Shown: in pieces, positions 35,443 through 46,800 of the stretch
How the letters are laid out: the number at the start of each line of letters is the position of its first letter
Numbering within the stretch: the first letter of the stretch is position 1
Assembly (NCBI GenBank): GCA_037957365.1
Contig: JARHVA010002374.1
Coordinates: 496,001 to 560,000, forward strand
Length of the DNA: 64,000 nt
Source of the DNA: Torreya grandis
Taxonomy: Eukaryota; Streptophyta; Pinopsida; Cupressales; Taxaceae
Reading direction: 5' to 3'
Notes under the pieces: generated by a model
What the model was told of the DNA's origin: nothing
Database searches by the model: none
Seen by the model: only the letters and a program-made list of their open reading frames with translations
Made by a program: the position numbers and the translations under genes

Positions 35443-37135
35443 TAAACAACATCCTAATCATCAAATAGTCTCCCTCTCTTTGCCTTCTTCGAAGAAGACT
35501 CTCCCTGGGATGCCTTCTTTGTAGATGGAGATATCCTGAATGCCTTGGATTACTCTAAGGTTCCACTATGGGTAATAATATCATAACTCAATTGTAGTCA
35601 AAACTATTCAAATATAGAAATTATTATAAAATTAACAAGTATACATGAAACCAAGTTAGGAAACTCATTTCAAACTATAATAAAAAAATCATTTAAACAT
35701 GCACTTATCGTAATCTCATGGTCCTTCTCAATTTATTGTTGATGCTCGATTGGGTTAGTGATAAGCTTAACTACATGAATAGGCATGTCAAATGATGAAG
35801 AAACATGAATAACTATCATAGTATTCATCTGAATCAAACTATCAAATGTCATATGACAACCCTGCATACAAATACATTCGTGCATATAAGTTATATTTGT
35901 CAAAGTATATAATAAAATTATTAAAACAAAAATATTAAATTACAATTGAATATACATACCTCAGTGAGCACCTATGTAGATGACATTGTAGTAGCAATTC
36001 CTGAGTCTATCTTGACTCGTAATGATGGAGGAGTGTCCACCCTAGTCATTAGCTAAACAAATAACATAATAATTAATAACTTGGGCAATTCATTGATTAA
36101 ATAGGGTGCTAACAAAATAAGTCTTGCATAATATATGAAAAAATATAATGAGGTCATGGGAAGAATGAATGTGACAAGTGGATATGTGCAAAATGTGACT
36201 TGTAACACCACACTGAAGGCAAGAAATGTCAGTTTCATGAGGCAGAATGACAAGACAACGAGGGAGGACTTTTGAGTGAATTTTGTGAAATTGAATCATT
36301 AAATTCAAGTTAGGTGTTGAAGCATCCTTGATACACCTATATACACTATTTGGATGCTTTTATATCTTTGCTAAGGTGTATTTTAGATTTTGACCTGATT
36401 AAGGGCATTAGGCCTAATTGTCTTAAGGCAAAGACTTGGTATAGTTGAGGATAGTCCTATGAGCTATAGTGTCTAAATTGATTTGTTTTGAAATTTTGAT
36501 CATGTTAACACCTTAAATAATTTTCTTACAAACATTCAATACTTTTTAGTCCAATTGAGTATTGGTATCATCAAAAGTCCCTTAGAAACAATCATTGTGA
36601 TAAGACAAGTAACCTATATAGGTGTTTGTTGAGAAGTTTGTAAACTAAGTTTTAATTAGGTTAAGACACCTAGAGTGATAGGTTGCTTTTATAGGGGACA
36701 TATATACTTGAGCCTTTTAAGAGTGTCTAGAACCTTATAAAATAGGTCTCGTCAAAATCTACAGAAACTTATAGAAAATGGAACTTAATAGTGTAGAGAT
36801 AAGAATGAGTGGGTAGTCTTCTTTACAAGTGCATGATTTTGGTTGCCTTATAAGTGACATTATATCGACTATCTATCCTTAGATTTCCCTCAATTTTTAC
36901 AAGGGAAGGTTTATATGTATACAGTGCAAGTAGGTTGAGGTCAACAAAGGGTGCTATAGTCTTTTTGACACTCAATATTCATTTTAGTGGGCTTTCTCAA
37001 TGAAAGGTGTTATAGTATTATAGAGTCATCATGTCACTTGAGTGACAAAAGTGCATGGATATAGATAGACCATCTCTCTCAACTAGATATAGTAGGTCTT
37101 TGCCCCCCCTAAGTAGGTGGTGGTAAAACAATACT

Positions 37136-37161
37136 CAACCCCATCTATCTATATGGGGTTG
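37136..37161. other. Perfect 9-bp hairpin
   Basis: CAACCCCAT (37,136-37,144) and ATGGGGTTG (37,153-37,161) are separated by 8 bases. Context is unannotated. Confidence 0.8.
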
Positions 37162-37589
37162 AGGTCCCCTATTTGTATATGGTCACAAGGCCTATGCCAT
37201 ATACATATAGGCTTTGGTTTATAGTTGACGTTCTCCCAAAAAATGAATGGGATCTAATGGCCAAATCTATATATCTCTACTAATAGAGTATGGTTGGAAA
37301 TTGGAATTGACTAGGTACAATGGGATCAAGAAGCTATGCCATATTAATTTATAACTCCATAGATAGAGATGAAATTGATGGGATTGAATTTTTAGCTATG
37401 ACCATTTTGATATCGATCATAGAGATTGAACTGCTATATGTGATTAGGATAACAAGGAATCAAGTGGCTGGCTATGAGGCCAGTATTTAAAATAAAGGAG
37501 TGGTGTGCATATTGATGAAGACATTGTATGCTCAATTGGAAAATTTATAGAAATATATTGTACTAAATAAATTTTATCAAATGAATTAT

Positions 37590-37614
37590 ACACACACACA
37601 CACACACACACACA
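37590..37614. repeat. AC microsatellite
   Basis: Twelve uninterrupted CA units. Confidence 0.95.
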
Positions 37615-39361
37615 TCCAATCTTATTGATTGGGATTGACTTGATATGGGAACTACATATAATAGGATATCAAGCAAATGTTCAACACACTCTTTTGGTTA
37701 TTAAAAACATAGTTTGAAATTTGAAATAAAATCAAAAAAGTTGAGATGGAGGATGATTTTCTAACACTATGCCAATCTATGTTAATACATCAAACAATAA
37801 AAATTTTAACAAAATTATATTAGGTATTTTATATTTTCTTACACAAAATCTACCAATGATGTAATTAAGGTGTATGAATGTACATCTAGAGTATATAAGA
37901 TTCACTTAAAATTTTACCTCTATAAATGTATATGCTGTTGTACTGAAATGAATAGATGTAGTAGGGGTTGGCCCACTACCTAGTTATGATGTCGAAGGCA
38001 ACATCTCCTCCTAGAACACAAAAAAATACATATATATTATTCAATTTAAACATGTAAATTAATTTTTACCTTTTTAATTTGCAAATATAACTTAAATTTA
38101 ACATGAAATTTATATAAAAGATACTTGCATGTTGTAGACATTCCCAACGTATCCAAACCAAACATGTGTGCCAATAACTCATCATTCAAGACCATTCCTC
38201 CAAGCTCCCTAAAGCACCACCACCATCATCTGAAGGTCCAGTGCATTTATCTCTATAACAACTACATGGGTGGGGTCGAGTACAACCACTAGCTTGAGTA
38301 TCTTGAGCATCTATCTTTAAAAGTATAATCGTATGATGAATGAGTGTATCAGTAAGCACACTAAACACATGCAAAGTGTCTATCTCCATAACCTCCTTCA
38401 CTAAACACATGCATGTTGGGTAGGGATCCTTGCAAGTTTATTAGGTGAAAGACATGCACCTAGTCGATCCTACACGGAGCCTTTCCCTCGGCCCTAAAAC
38501 TCACCATAGTCAAAGTAGTTTAGAATTTCATTAAGGATAAACTCATAATAGAGTTTCCTCAAAAATTAAAAAAGGACCTCATGGTTATTACAAGGTAGAT
38601 AGTCAAACACCATCCATCATCACTTCAAAAAATTAGCTTTAATCAAATTGTGTTGGCATCGGTGGATTTGGAAACATTTGGTGATTACAGGAAATGGGGC
38701 ATTGGTGGTTGGGTCGATAAATAAGACAAAAAATTGATATTTTGTTATTTCTTTCTTCTTCACTTCATATGTTGATAATTTGTCAACATAGTAAGCCCTA
38801 CAAATATCCCTATATGACCTTTATCTATTAATTTGACTTGTTATTGAGTCAGCTTGACCTAATACTAACTCTAGGGTATTGGCCAAATAGGTGCAGTGGG
38901 TGTTAATGGAAGTGGGCTCCCTCATTCTCCTAATTATTTGCTCAATTTCAATTTTGTTCTAGACTATGTGAGCATCTATATCATCCTGATTGCCTGGGGG
39001 ATCTAGTGGAACTATAGGAGGGTTGGGCGGAGGGTTAGGTGGAAGGTTAGTCAGAGGGTTTGGCAGAACATGCTAACTTGTTGGAGAAAAAATATAAATC
39101 AAACTATGCAAAACATTCACAAAAAATTAAAAAAAAATGATATAATCTACAAAACTTACCTCTTCTTCATAATGGCATTATCAATCTTACGAATGTAGGA
39201 GTAAAAGTAATGATTTCTATGTGAGTTGGAGGGCAAAAAGTGAGATGAAGAGCAAAAGGAAGAGCTAGAGGGCAAAACGTGAATGCCAAGTAGCAAAATG
39301 CGAATGCAAATCAAAGAGTAGAAATGAGAATTTGGTTTTTTTTTTTAAATTTTATAGTTCA

Positions 39362-39480
39362 CATAATGTGTATGTGTTACCTTTACTTATATGAATGCAT
39401 ATGTGTTACTATAACACGTACACATTGCTATAAGTGAAGGTAATGCGTAAGCGTTATTATTATAATACATACACATTATG
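39362..39480. repeat. Long imperfect inverted repeat (fold-back)
   Basis: CATAATGTGTATG (39,362-39,374) is perfectly complementary to CATACACATTATG (39,468-39,480). Adjacent inner arms (39,375-39,391 and about 39,430-39,446) match at about 14 of 17. The centre has its own small hairpin (GTGTTA...TAACAC). It lies next to the start of the LINE copy and could be a small MITE or fold-back element. Confidence 0.7.
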
Positions 39481-39558
39481 GCTTATGTATTCCAAGCCAT
39501 AACATGAATGCATTATTGGGTACGTCTATGGAATTGTCTCCTAACTTCGTGCACATAC

Positions 39559-40462
39559 CCATGAGAAGAGCAAATTATACTCTACTTGCCCCAACAAGTG
39601 GGTCTATGTCACGGTCAAATGACCAAGGACCTAAAAAAGTATGTTGACATTAAAGTAAGGCTAGAGCATTGGGTGCAAAAGGTCACTTATTTTAATCTTA
39701 AAAAAAATGCTTCTAGTGTTAGTCTTCTAATCATAGGATCTACGACCATCCTCTCATGGGCCGGTCGAAACCCCCTTTTAATCATGTGCCACCAAAAAAA
39801 TTAGAATATGGTAGAGAGTAGTGATGGTTGAAAAATGATGGCCAAAAAAATCCACCACTTTCAGCAAAGGTGTAAAATTAAATCACATCCCCTAGTTCAA
39901 AATATTCCCTTAAAGAGAGAAATAATAATCTATTCCCCTTGTCAACCCTCCTCAATCTCTTACGGCCTCACAAATTTGAGTTTCTTAATATTCCTATTCA
40001 AAATTTATTATTCCTCTTGATGGGACACCCTATACAAGTGAGCCTACCCCTTGGTGGTCATGAAATACACATTGTGATGGTAGTGACTCTCCTAGAGAGG
40101 ACAATGGAACTAAATGTTACTCCATCTTGCTTGGGGAGTTTATGCCAAACCATCACACCTTAGTGGGAAACCATTTTTTAATGCTTGATTATGGAGAAGA
40201 CATAGAGGATGGTTAGGGATAACTACTCATGGAATACTCCACCCAATTAATTTAATGTCATGGAATGTTCCAAGTCTAATAGAGTCCACTCACAAATTCT
40301 TTATGTGTACTACTTGTCAAAAGTTATGAGATTTATATTTTATCTGTCTGCAAGAAGTTAATATTTCAGGGTCTCTTCTATAGAATACTCAAATGAATAT
40401 ATCATGATGCATATGAATTTTCCAATTTGCACAAAGATGGACATGGTGGCTCTAATATTCTT
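39559..40462 (+). mobile_element. Second copy of the LINE 5' part
   Basis: About 900 bp aligns with 28,755-29,648, with identity near 88% by eye and only small indels. It covers the second half of the ORF1-like part and the start of the endonuclease part. The match stops abruptly at about 40,462 after TTCTTGT. No RT follows. Confidence 0.85.
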
Positions 40463-41469
40463 GTATTTACCAAGTTCTAAATTTTCTTTTGCAAAAATAA
40501 CCTAAAGTTAACTGAAAGTTATTTTTTGCTCTAAGTTTGAGTTCAACTTTGACACCTCATTGTGTGGACAAGTTATAGCAGCGAAATTGAAGAAGAGGAA
40601 GGCGTTGCATAAATATTCTCAAGTTTCCTCCATGCCTCTAGTAGTTTTGATCATGCCCAACCATTGCATGTTTCTTTTTCCACTTGTTTACTTTGCCAAC
40701 GATGCCATATCAATTGAAGATCACGTCCTGTTTGCATGGAGTTTTAGAAATTGCATGCTTTTGAGCTAGGCATGGAGATTTATTAACTACATCTCTTCTA
40801 ATAAATTTTTATATATAAATATGGGTATTGTGGCATAGCCCATTTATCTTTTATTGTTAGAGAGATTATTTTGCATTTTGAATAAGTTATCTACATGTTG
40901 TAACTTGGAAAATGAGAATGGCTTGAAGGTTTGTCTTTCTTGTATGTGTTATATTTGTGTATGCAAGGTTATTTATCAATTTTTGGATGTTTTTATTCCT
41001 ATTTCAGTCACAAAATTTAATTTTTGGTATTATTTTACCCTTTTGAAATATTGATTAAAAATAAAGAATCTTGTCCCTTATATGAGGAATACCCAATATT
41101 ACCTTTGGTTTCATATTTGCATGAGTTTGTACTCCAATAAATTTCATTATATTTATTGTTTTACTATGTTCATTTAAAGCAAGCATTAAAATCCTCTGAA
41201 AATATTTGGTGCAATCACAATTTCTAGTTTTGTGATTTCATTTCTAAAACTCTTTTGTCTCAGTCAAACCTTAGTTTAGAAACAAGATCACTAAGAGGCT
41301 AAATTTCCATATAAGCTAGTAGTTTATTAGTTGCATCGAATTTAGTGAAAGGAATTCAACCTTCTCTAGAGGTTCACCTCAATTTTCCAAGGTCCTATAG
41401 TTTGGAGGTGATCCCATTATATCATTAGATTTTCACACAGTGAGCCACATCATTGAGATGGGTGCAAAA
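40463..41469. other. Unannotated stretch
   Basis: No recognisable gene. A plus-strand open frame of 69 codons (40,560-40,769) is of unknown nature. Confidence 0.5.
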
Positions 41470-42463
41470 TCTATGTGATAACAGTTTTTGACATGCTCGA
41501 TGGTGTTGGTTGAATATTTTGTCGATCAGCGTACTGATAAACAAAATAGGTCTGATCAGCCAAAGTAGGAAGATTAGTCGTCCAAATGTGTAGGTTTACC
41601 ACATCAGAAGGAGACTGATCTCTCCTCTCATCAAGGGGAGGTTCCCTATATATATATAAATAGAAAATAATACTCAAGGGTAGGACAAACCATCCATCTC
41701 TCTTTTTTCAGAGATGATGCATGCGGATCAAAGGAGAAATCTCAAGGGAAATGACAGAAAACACTCCTCTTCTTTTAGAATTACTATTCAGCCAACCACA
41801 AGAGTACTCCTGGTAGTAACAACAAAATGTAGCAAAGGATGTAATAACCAGTAAATCGAGATGCAGCACAAAGTCTCCACCTGAATTGCTCAAGAGTAAG
41901 ATACGAAGGACAATGAGGGCACAAAGTCGTCCCAAAGTCCTTTACACAAAAATGAAAAGAAAACACACTAAAGGCAATTATGGGGGCACAAAGTCTCTCC
42001 ACAGTTGACTCTTCAAGACACCTTCCTGACTGCTGTCACTAAGTCTGCTTGTTGAATTAAAGGAACAGAAGATATGTTAAGGAAAAAGACATAAGAACAG
42101 TTTCCTCAACAACAAAGATATTGCAACACAAAGTCTGAAAAATCACTTGTTTTCTTATTCCAATAACAAAATATGATCAACAAACTGAGCTCAAAGTCTC
42201 AAAAGTGTCTTTCAATTTGGGCAGAGTTTCGTTCTGATTGTCAAAAAGAGATCCTTTTACAATAGAAGAGAGTCCCTTATATAGCCATTTCAAGGACTCA
42301 AGAATAGTAACACATCATGTTGCATTGGAATCTGTTAAGAGGACAGGCTAGAACTTAGGGGCATTTTACCCATTTGATTTTATCAATGCAGGGAAACAAG
42401 TCACGCTTATTGAAAGTTTGCAACTTTCAATGTCCACCTGGCGATCTGATCCTATCTTCATCA
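41470..42463 (-). repeat. Segment F: LTR-like sequence on the minus strand
   Basis: Read on the minus strand, a purine tract (AACCAAAAAAGGAGGAA) ends at 42,464, followed by TGATGAAGAT at 42,463. A TATATAAG lies about 180 bp inside, and downstream the phrase GACTTTGTG recurs several times, as in a transcribed leader. The left end (about 41,470) and any target duplication could not be fixed, so solo LTR versus part of a larger element is open. Confidence 0.45.
42277..42284 (-). promoter_or_regulatory. TATA box in segment F (minus strand)
   Basis: GGCTATATAAGGGACTC on the minus strand is a strong plant TATA context. Confidence 0.5.
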
Positions 42464-42780
42464 TTCCTCCTTTTTTGGTTAATTAAATCGGGTCCTGGAT
42501 TCAATTTGCTATTCTGTTCCTTCCTCGCTTTCTGTTGGTCTTGGCCTTGAAGTCTATGAATGCATTCTGGTATGTAGGTTCAAGGATCAACGGCTATTTT
42601 ATGAGATTTAAAATTGATGTTCATGCACCCGTCACTATGTTTTCAACAACTAGTTCACTGTGTTGAATTTGACGTCTTCAGGAACATCACCCCTTGGTCC
42701 TCTTTCAGCTTTTCTATTTGGCACTTTCCCAGATTGAACTTGCCCTTTCAGGTCTTAAGAAATGACCCGCTTTGGGTCAG
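42464..42780. other. Unannotated stretch between segment F and the element C repeats
   Basis: No gene domain is visible. It may be part of the element C 5' region or of the element that owned segment F. Confidence 0.4.
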
Positions 42781-42789
42781 GAGGAGCCC

Positions 42790-43120
42790 CCGACAAGGGT
42801 AATTACCCTTTGGGTGGTCTTTGAATGGCCTTCGGGCTTCTTCAAATTGTCAGTCGAGAGTCCCCCGTAAGGGCACCTGCCCTTCGGGGTCCTTCGGCGG
42901 CCTTTCACAAATTCCTGGAGACAAAAAGTCCACATAAATTGTTTCGTTTGCCATACACGTGAATTCTTTCAGGATTTACTCCCGTGACTTCTCAGAATTC
43001 TTTCAGACTTTTTATCCAAAGGAATTCCTTCGGACTTGCCTTAGTCTTTTTTTTTTTTAAATGACCCTTCCGAAGGGTATTTTCGTTGACCAAGTGCCCT
43101 TCACAAGGGCACTTGTCCTT
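42790..43120. repeat. Cluster of short AAGGG/CCCTT hairpins
   Basis: Self-complementary units include AAGGGTAATTACCCTT (42,796), AAGGGCACCTGCCCTT (about 42,868), CCCTTCCGAAGGG (about 43,065) and AGTGCCCTTCACAAGGGCACT (about 43,093). They share CCCTT arms but have different loops. Confidence 0.7.
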
Positions 43121-43157
43121 CGGGAAGCTCTTTGAAATTTTACATTAGATCACTCCT

Positions 43158-43495
43158 TTTGAACCAAGTTGTTGAACTGTTTGATTGAACCACTTTGAAC
43201 CGTTTGATTGAACTGCTTGGTTGAACCAAAGTGGTTCAAGCCAATGAACCCTTTGTTTGAACCAACCGTTGAACCTCTTCGTTGAACCAATTGGTTGAAC
43301 CTCTTCGTTGAACCAATCGGTTGAACCAAGCTTTAAACCAAAATGGTTCAAGCTGATGGTTCAATTGAATAAACCAAAGCGATGAACTAACCGTTGAACC
43401 AAGTTTTAGTTCAATGGTTCAAACAAAGCCTTGAACCGACTAATGAACCCTTTTACGTTGAACCAAAGGATGAACCAAATGTTGAACCTGCTGCT
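43158..43495. repeat. Degenerate 13-bp GTTGAACC repeat array
   Basis: TTGAACC or close variants occur some 18-20 times. Around 43,265-43,330 the period is exactly 13 bp (units like GTTGAACCTCTTC and GTTGAACCAATTG). Some copies are inverted (GGTTCAA), allowing foldback. Confidence 0.8.
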
Positions 43496-43629
43496 GATGC
43501 TTGCCGATGGAGATTTTTGTTTGAACCAAGGTACTGAAACAATTTTGAAAATGACCAAGTGTTAGAAATTGATTCTTTTGGTTGAACCCGCCTACAGAAG
43601 CCTTTGAACCTGCCTTCAGAGTCTGTAGA

Positions 43630-43822
43630 AACCAAGTCCGTAGTTTTCTCTAACCTTGAAAGAGTCCATATATTTTAACCTGTAAAGCCCATTGAACTTG
43701 ACTTCTAAAGTTCATAGATTTCCTCTTCTTCCTGAGTCCGTAGATTCTCTCTTCCTGTCGAGTTCATAGATTTAAGCATGCAGAGTCCGTAGATTTAAGC
43801 TTGCAGAGTCCGTAGATTTTTG
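43630..43822 (+). repeat. GAGTCCGTAGATTT repeats
   Basis: Six or more related copies (AGTCCGTAG, AGTTCATAGATTT, GAGTCCGTAGATTT). The last two perfect ones are 26 bp apart, before TAAGCATGCA and TAAGCTTGCA-type spacers. Confidence 0.75.
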
Positions 43823-44035
43823 AGAATCTTGAAAAATGAGGAATTTGAATGCCCAAGACAAATTTTGAAAAGGGAAGAGACAATTTTGGTATGTAGGACC
43901 AAAATAGTTCAAATGTTGTCCCAAAAATGAGTGATTTTTTGGGGAACAATAGATGGGACCTAAAAATTGTTACAAAGAGATTGGTGCTATTCTTAGAAAG
44001 CATTGTACAAGTCTTGCACACATTTAAAAATCACT

Positions 44036-44050
44036 TGGCGACTCCACTGG
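44036..44050 (+). other. Primer-binding site of element C
   Basis: TGGCGACTCCACTGG resembles the primer-binding sites of Tat/Ogre elements (recollection of the family) and lies just after an LTR-like CA end. Confidence 0.6.
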
Positions 44051-44250
44051 CTTACAATTCAGGAAATCAAGGTTTATGTATGCCAAAGAAACAAACAAGA
44101 TCATCTACTAAAGGCAAGAAAGCTAATTTTTTGAAATTGTCATTTCCATATAAAAAGAGATCAAGATTAGTCATACCTTACATTGGAGTATATCCTATAA
44201 ATTTATTTTCATCTCCTTCAAATATCCCAAGTATTTTCATACCTCCCATT

Positions 44251-45880
44251 ATGGCTATGAGAAATCAAAATTTTGTAGCCTTCAATGGAGGCAGCCCACT
44301 TCAGTTGGTCCCATATGATGATATACCTACCTTGGCTTTAAAAATACTTTCATATTTTACTGGTGAAACTTCCACCACTCCAATGGAACATATACAAGAC
44401 ATTGCTAATCTTTGTTCAATCCACAATGTAGTACAAGATAATGTTACAATCAAACTCCTAGTCTCCTCTTTCAAGGGTAAAGCCTTGCAATGGTACATAG
44501 GCCTACCTCCCAATTCCATCTGTGTTTGGGATGATTTAGGAACTACACTATGCACACAATCTAAAGATAAGAGTAACCACCTCTCCCTGGTTGAACAACT
44601 AATTTCTATTCAATAGGCTCCTCATAAGTTCATTAGTGTTTTCAATTTTTGATTTCAAAAGCCATGGAATAGAATTCCAGTATTGGTCAAGCCAACCCCA
44701 AATAATGCTTTCCTATATTACTTAATAACTTTGAATAGTGATATAGTTATTATGATTCAGTTAATGGGTGACACCATACTTCCCAATGCCTATGAAATTG
44801 TAATAAGAGTATAAAATTGCCTAATTCAAGTTGGAAATATTACCCCAATGCCACCAATGCCTCTATTTCTAGAAATACCTCCTAAAAAAACTACAATTGC
44901 TCCAATTCCCACCAGAAGTAAAGCACTAGCTTTAACTCCTATTCTTAATGATGAATTATATAAGGTTAAGTCACTGCTTAAGAGTTTTGGCAATGAGATA
45001 GTAGTAATGAAAAGGCAGCAATCCTAGAAATATAGGTCTTATCAACAAGATAACCAAGCATTCCAAGCCAATGCATCGCCATACCAAGACAATTCACAGC
45101 CACAAAGTCAAAATATGCAAGCAAAACCTCCAAACATTCATGCTCTACTTGCACCAGGTACTTCCAAAGCTATTATACTAATTCATAACAACTTGGCTTA
45201 GGAGTACGAGTGGTGTTATCCTTATGCTCAACCACATAATTGAAATACTTGTCCTAATGGTGTCATCAGTCAAGCCTTGTTGGTGCAAGGCATATCAAAC
45301 ATTTAAGATTTGCAAGAAGCCTCTTCCCAATAGAAAGATACATAAGAACTTGCACAAAATGAGGCTACTCTTCTAAACTAGCAAGGAGCATATTTTTGTG
45401 GTTTAAATCAGGTGGAGGCATTATTCAATGGAGAAGGTTTGGTGGCATCAAATACACCTTAAAAAAAAAGATAAATAGAAAGTAATCAATCCCTCAAGGT
45501 AGAACAATCTACAACTTCTAAAGTTGTAAAAGAAGCTACAAAAGGCAACATGGTACAAAGGCCACCTTTTGTGTAAATGAGCCAACCAAAATCATAAGTG
45601 TCGACCCTGAATCTCATGAAAGAAAACATAGATCCCACAAAGGCATCAACAAAGGTTGGTAACATTATTTTCAGTATTGTTGAACAGATGAAGAAGACTA
45701 ATTTAAATGTCACTATGTGGAAAGCATTGTCCATCCCACCACAAAGAGATTTGCTATAGGAAGCTTTGAAAAACTTTCAAATAATAGACAAAGTTCTGGA
45801 AAAGGGACCTAATGCTGCAATTAATTTGTGTCAACCACAAACTGACATCAAAGTAAGTAAAAATAGTAAGCCCCCCCTTT
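44251..45880 (+). pseudogene. Element C gag remnant (Tat-like)
   Basis: ATG 44,251 starts MAMRNQNFVAFNGG. The capsid pattern follows to the TAG at 44,614-44,616: EHIQDIANLCSIHNVVQDN, LLVSSFKGKALQWY, LPPNSICVWDDLG. Decayed gag continues (MGDTILPNAYEIVIRV, QQDNQAFQANASPYQDNSQ, YEWCYPYAQPHN) with many stops. Order and wording fit a Tat-type gag. An open frame extends upstream to 43,927, but that part crosses the primer-binding site and is not taken as coding. Confidence 0.75.
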
Positions 45881-46513
45881 CTATCTTTCACTCATAGTTG
45901 GGAAACATCTCATTCATAATTGCATGGTAGACTCAAGGGCTAACAGTTCTGTTATGCCCAAGAAAATAGCTAATGCTCTTGGTATTAAGTATACACTTAT
46001 TTCAAAGGGTGTGGTTCATTTGGATGGGATTATTGTTCAAACAATTGGTATAATAAAGGTTTAAACCTCACCATCCATGCATGTCCCATCTTGTCAATTT
46101 CATAAGATATCTCAGTTATTGATCTTCCCCGCTATTTTGCTATTTGTCTTTCCCAAGATTTCATTACAAAAATGGGAGGGTGTCTATCTGCTGACTAGTC
46201 TCACATGTTGCTTAAGATGAGATATGGAACAAGAGTAACAATAAGCACTGAGTCAATTGCTAAAGACCATATTGAGCCAAACATTCCTATTCCTGTAGAT
46301 ATGGATTGTACATTGCAAGATCAAGAAGAAGAACTTGATCATGAAGTTGTAACGCCCATAGAAGATATTCCAGACACTCATCTAGATGAATGGGGATCAT
46401 CTCTCCAATTTGATTCTTATGATTATGTACAAAAAATTGGGTTGGGTACATATTGCATTCACAAAAATGATACAATCATCCTAAATCTTGTAAAACCAAT
46501 GAAGGATCTTTAA
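45881..46513 (+). pseudogene. Element C protease remnant and downstream linker
   Basis: The active-site block reads MVDSRANSSVMPKKIANALG, Asp codon 45,930-45,932, with D-S-R in place of D-S-G. GVVHLDGIIVQTIG follows. An open stretch at 46,205-46,513 encodes an acidic linker (103 codons) of no recognised family. Confidence 0.6.
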
Positions 46514-46800
46514 GGAATGTGGCAACTATTCTTCGATGGATCGAGAAGCAGGATGGTACAGGTGTAGGTATTATTTTGATCTCTCCATAAAAAAAGAGTT
46601 ATTTCTATTTTTTTAGACTTCAGTTCAGTTGCACAAATAATGCAGCTGAATATGAAGCTTTGATTTGAGGTCTACAACTGGCCAATGAAAGAGGGATAAA
46701 GTCCCTACAAATATTTGGTTATAATGAGTTGATTGTTCACCAAGTAAGATCTAGAATCATAACCAAGAATAACTTGTTGAGATCTTAAAAACATAGGGTT
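46514..46800 (+). pseudogene. Element C archaeal-type RNase H remnant
   Basis: Pieces FDGSR, then GVGIILISP, RLQFSCTNNAAEYEALI, GLQLANERGIKSLQIFG and ELIVHQVRS match the second RNase H of element A. It follows directly after the protease linker, so the RT and first RNase H (about 1.5 kb in A) are missing here. No integrase is recognisable downstream. Confidence 0.7.

Larger units (their letters stand above)
35460..39200 (-). pseudogene. Unidentified minus-strand coding remnant, possibly spliced
   Basis: On the minus strand, codons ending KIDNAIMKKR meet a good donor (AG then GTAAGT) at about 39,160. After a T-rich acceptor near 39,080 a long readable stretch follows (about 39,000-38,630) containing IDAHIV, EQIIRRMREP, HCTYLANTLELVLGQADS, YRDICRAYYVDKLS, YEVKKKEITKYQFF and DPTTNAPFPVITKCFQIH. 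Further pieces lie at 38,410-38,186 and, at the far end (about 35,545-35,462), SSKKAKRGRLFDD then a stop, which looks like a nuclear-targeting C-terminus. I do not recognise the family; a DNA-transposon protein or a host gene fragment are both possible. Confidence 0.35.
42781..44033 (+). repeat. Element C 5' region (probable LTR and flanking), repeat-rich
   Basis: The right end is fixed by a primer-binding site at 44,036; the segment ends AAAAATCA there. The left end is unknown because no second LTR is in the window. Three kinds of internal repeat are listed separately: short AAGGG/CCCTT hairpins, a 13-bp GTTGAACC array and GAGTCCGTAGATTT repeats. Confidence 0.5.

Noticed and set aside
43158..43495. 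GTTGAACC array as CRISPR or centromeric satellite
   Set aside because: Units are 13 bp, degenerate and in both orientations, in one short block in an element 5' region.
43927..44250. Upstream extension of the element C gag frame
   Set aside because: Crosses the LTR end and primer-binding site, so it is open by chance. The start at 44,251 fits gag better.
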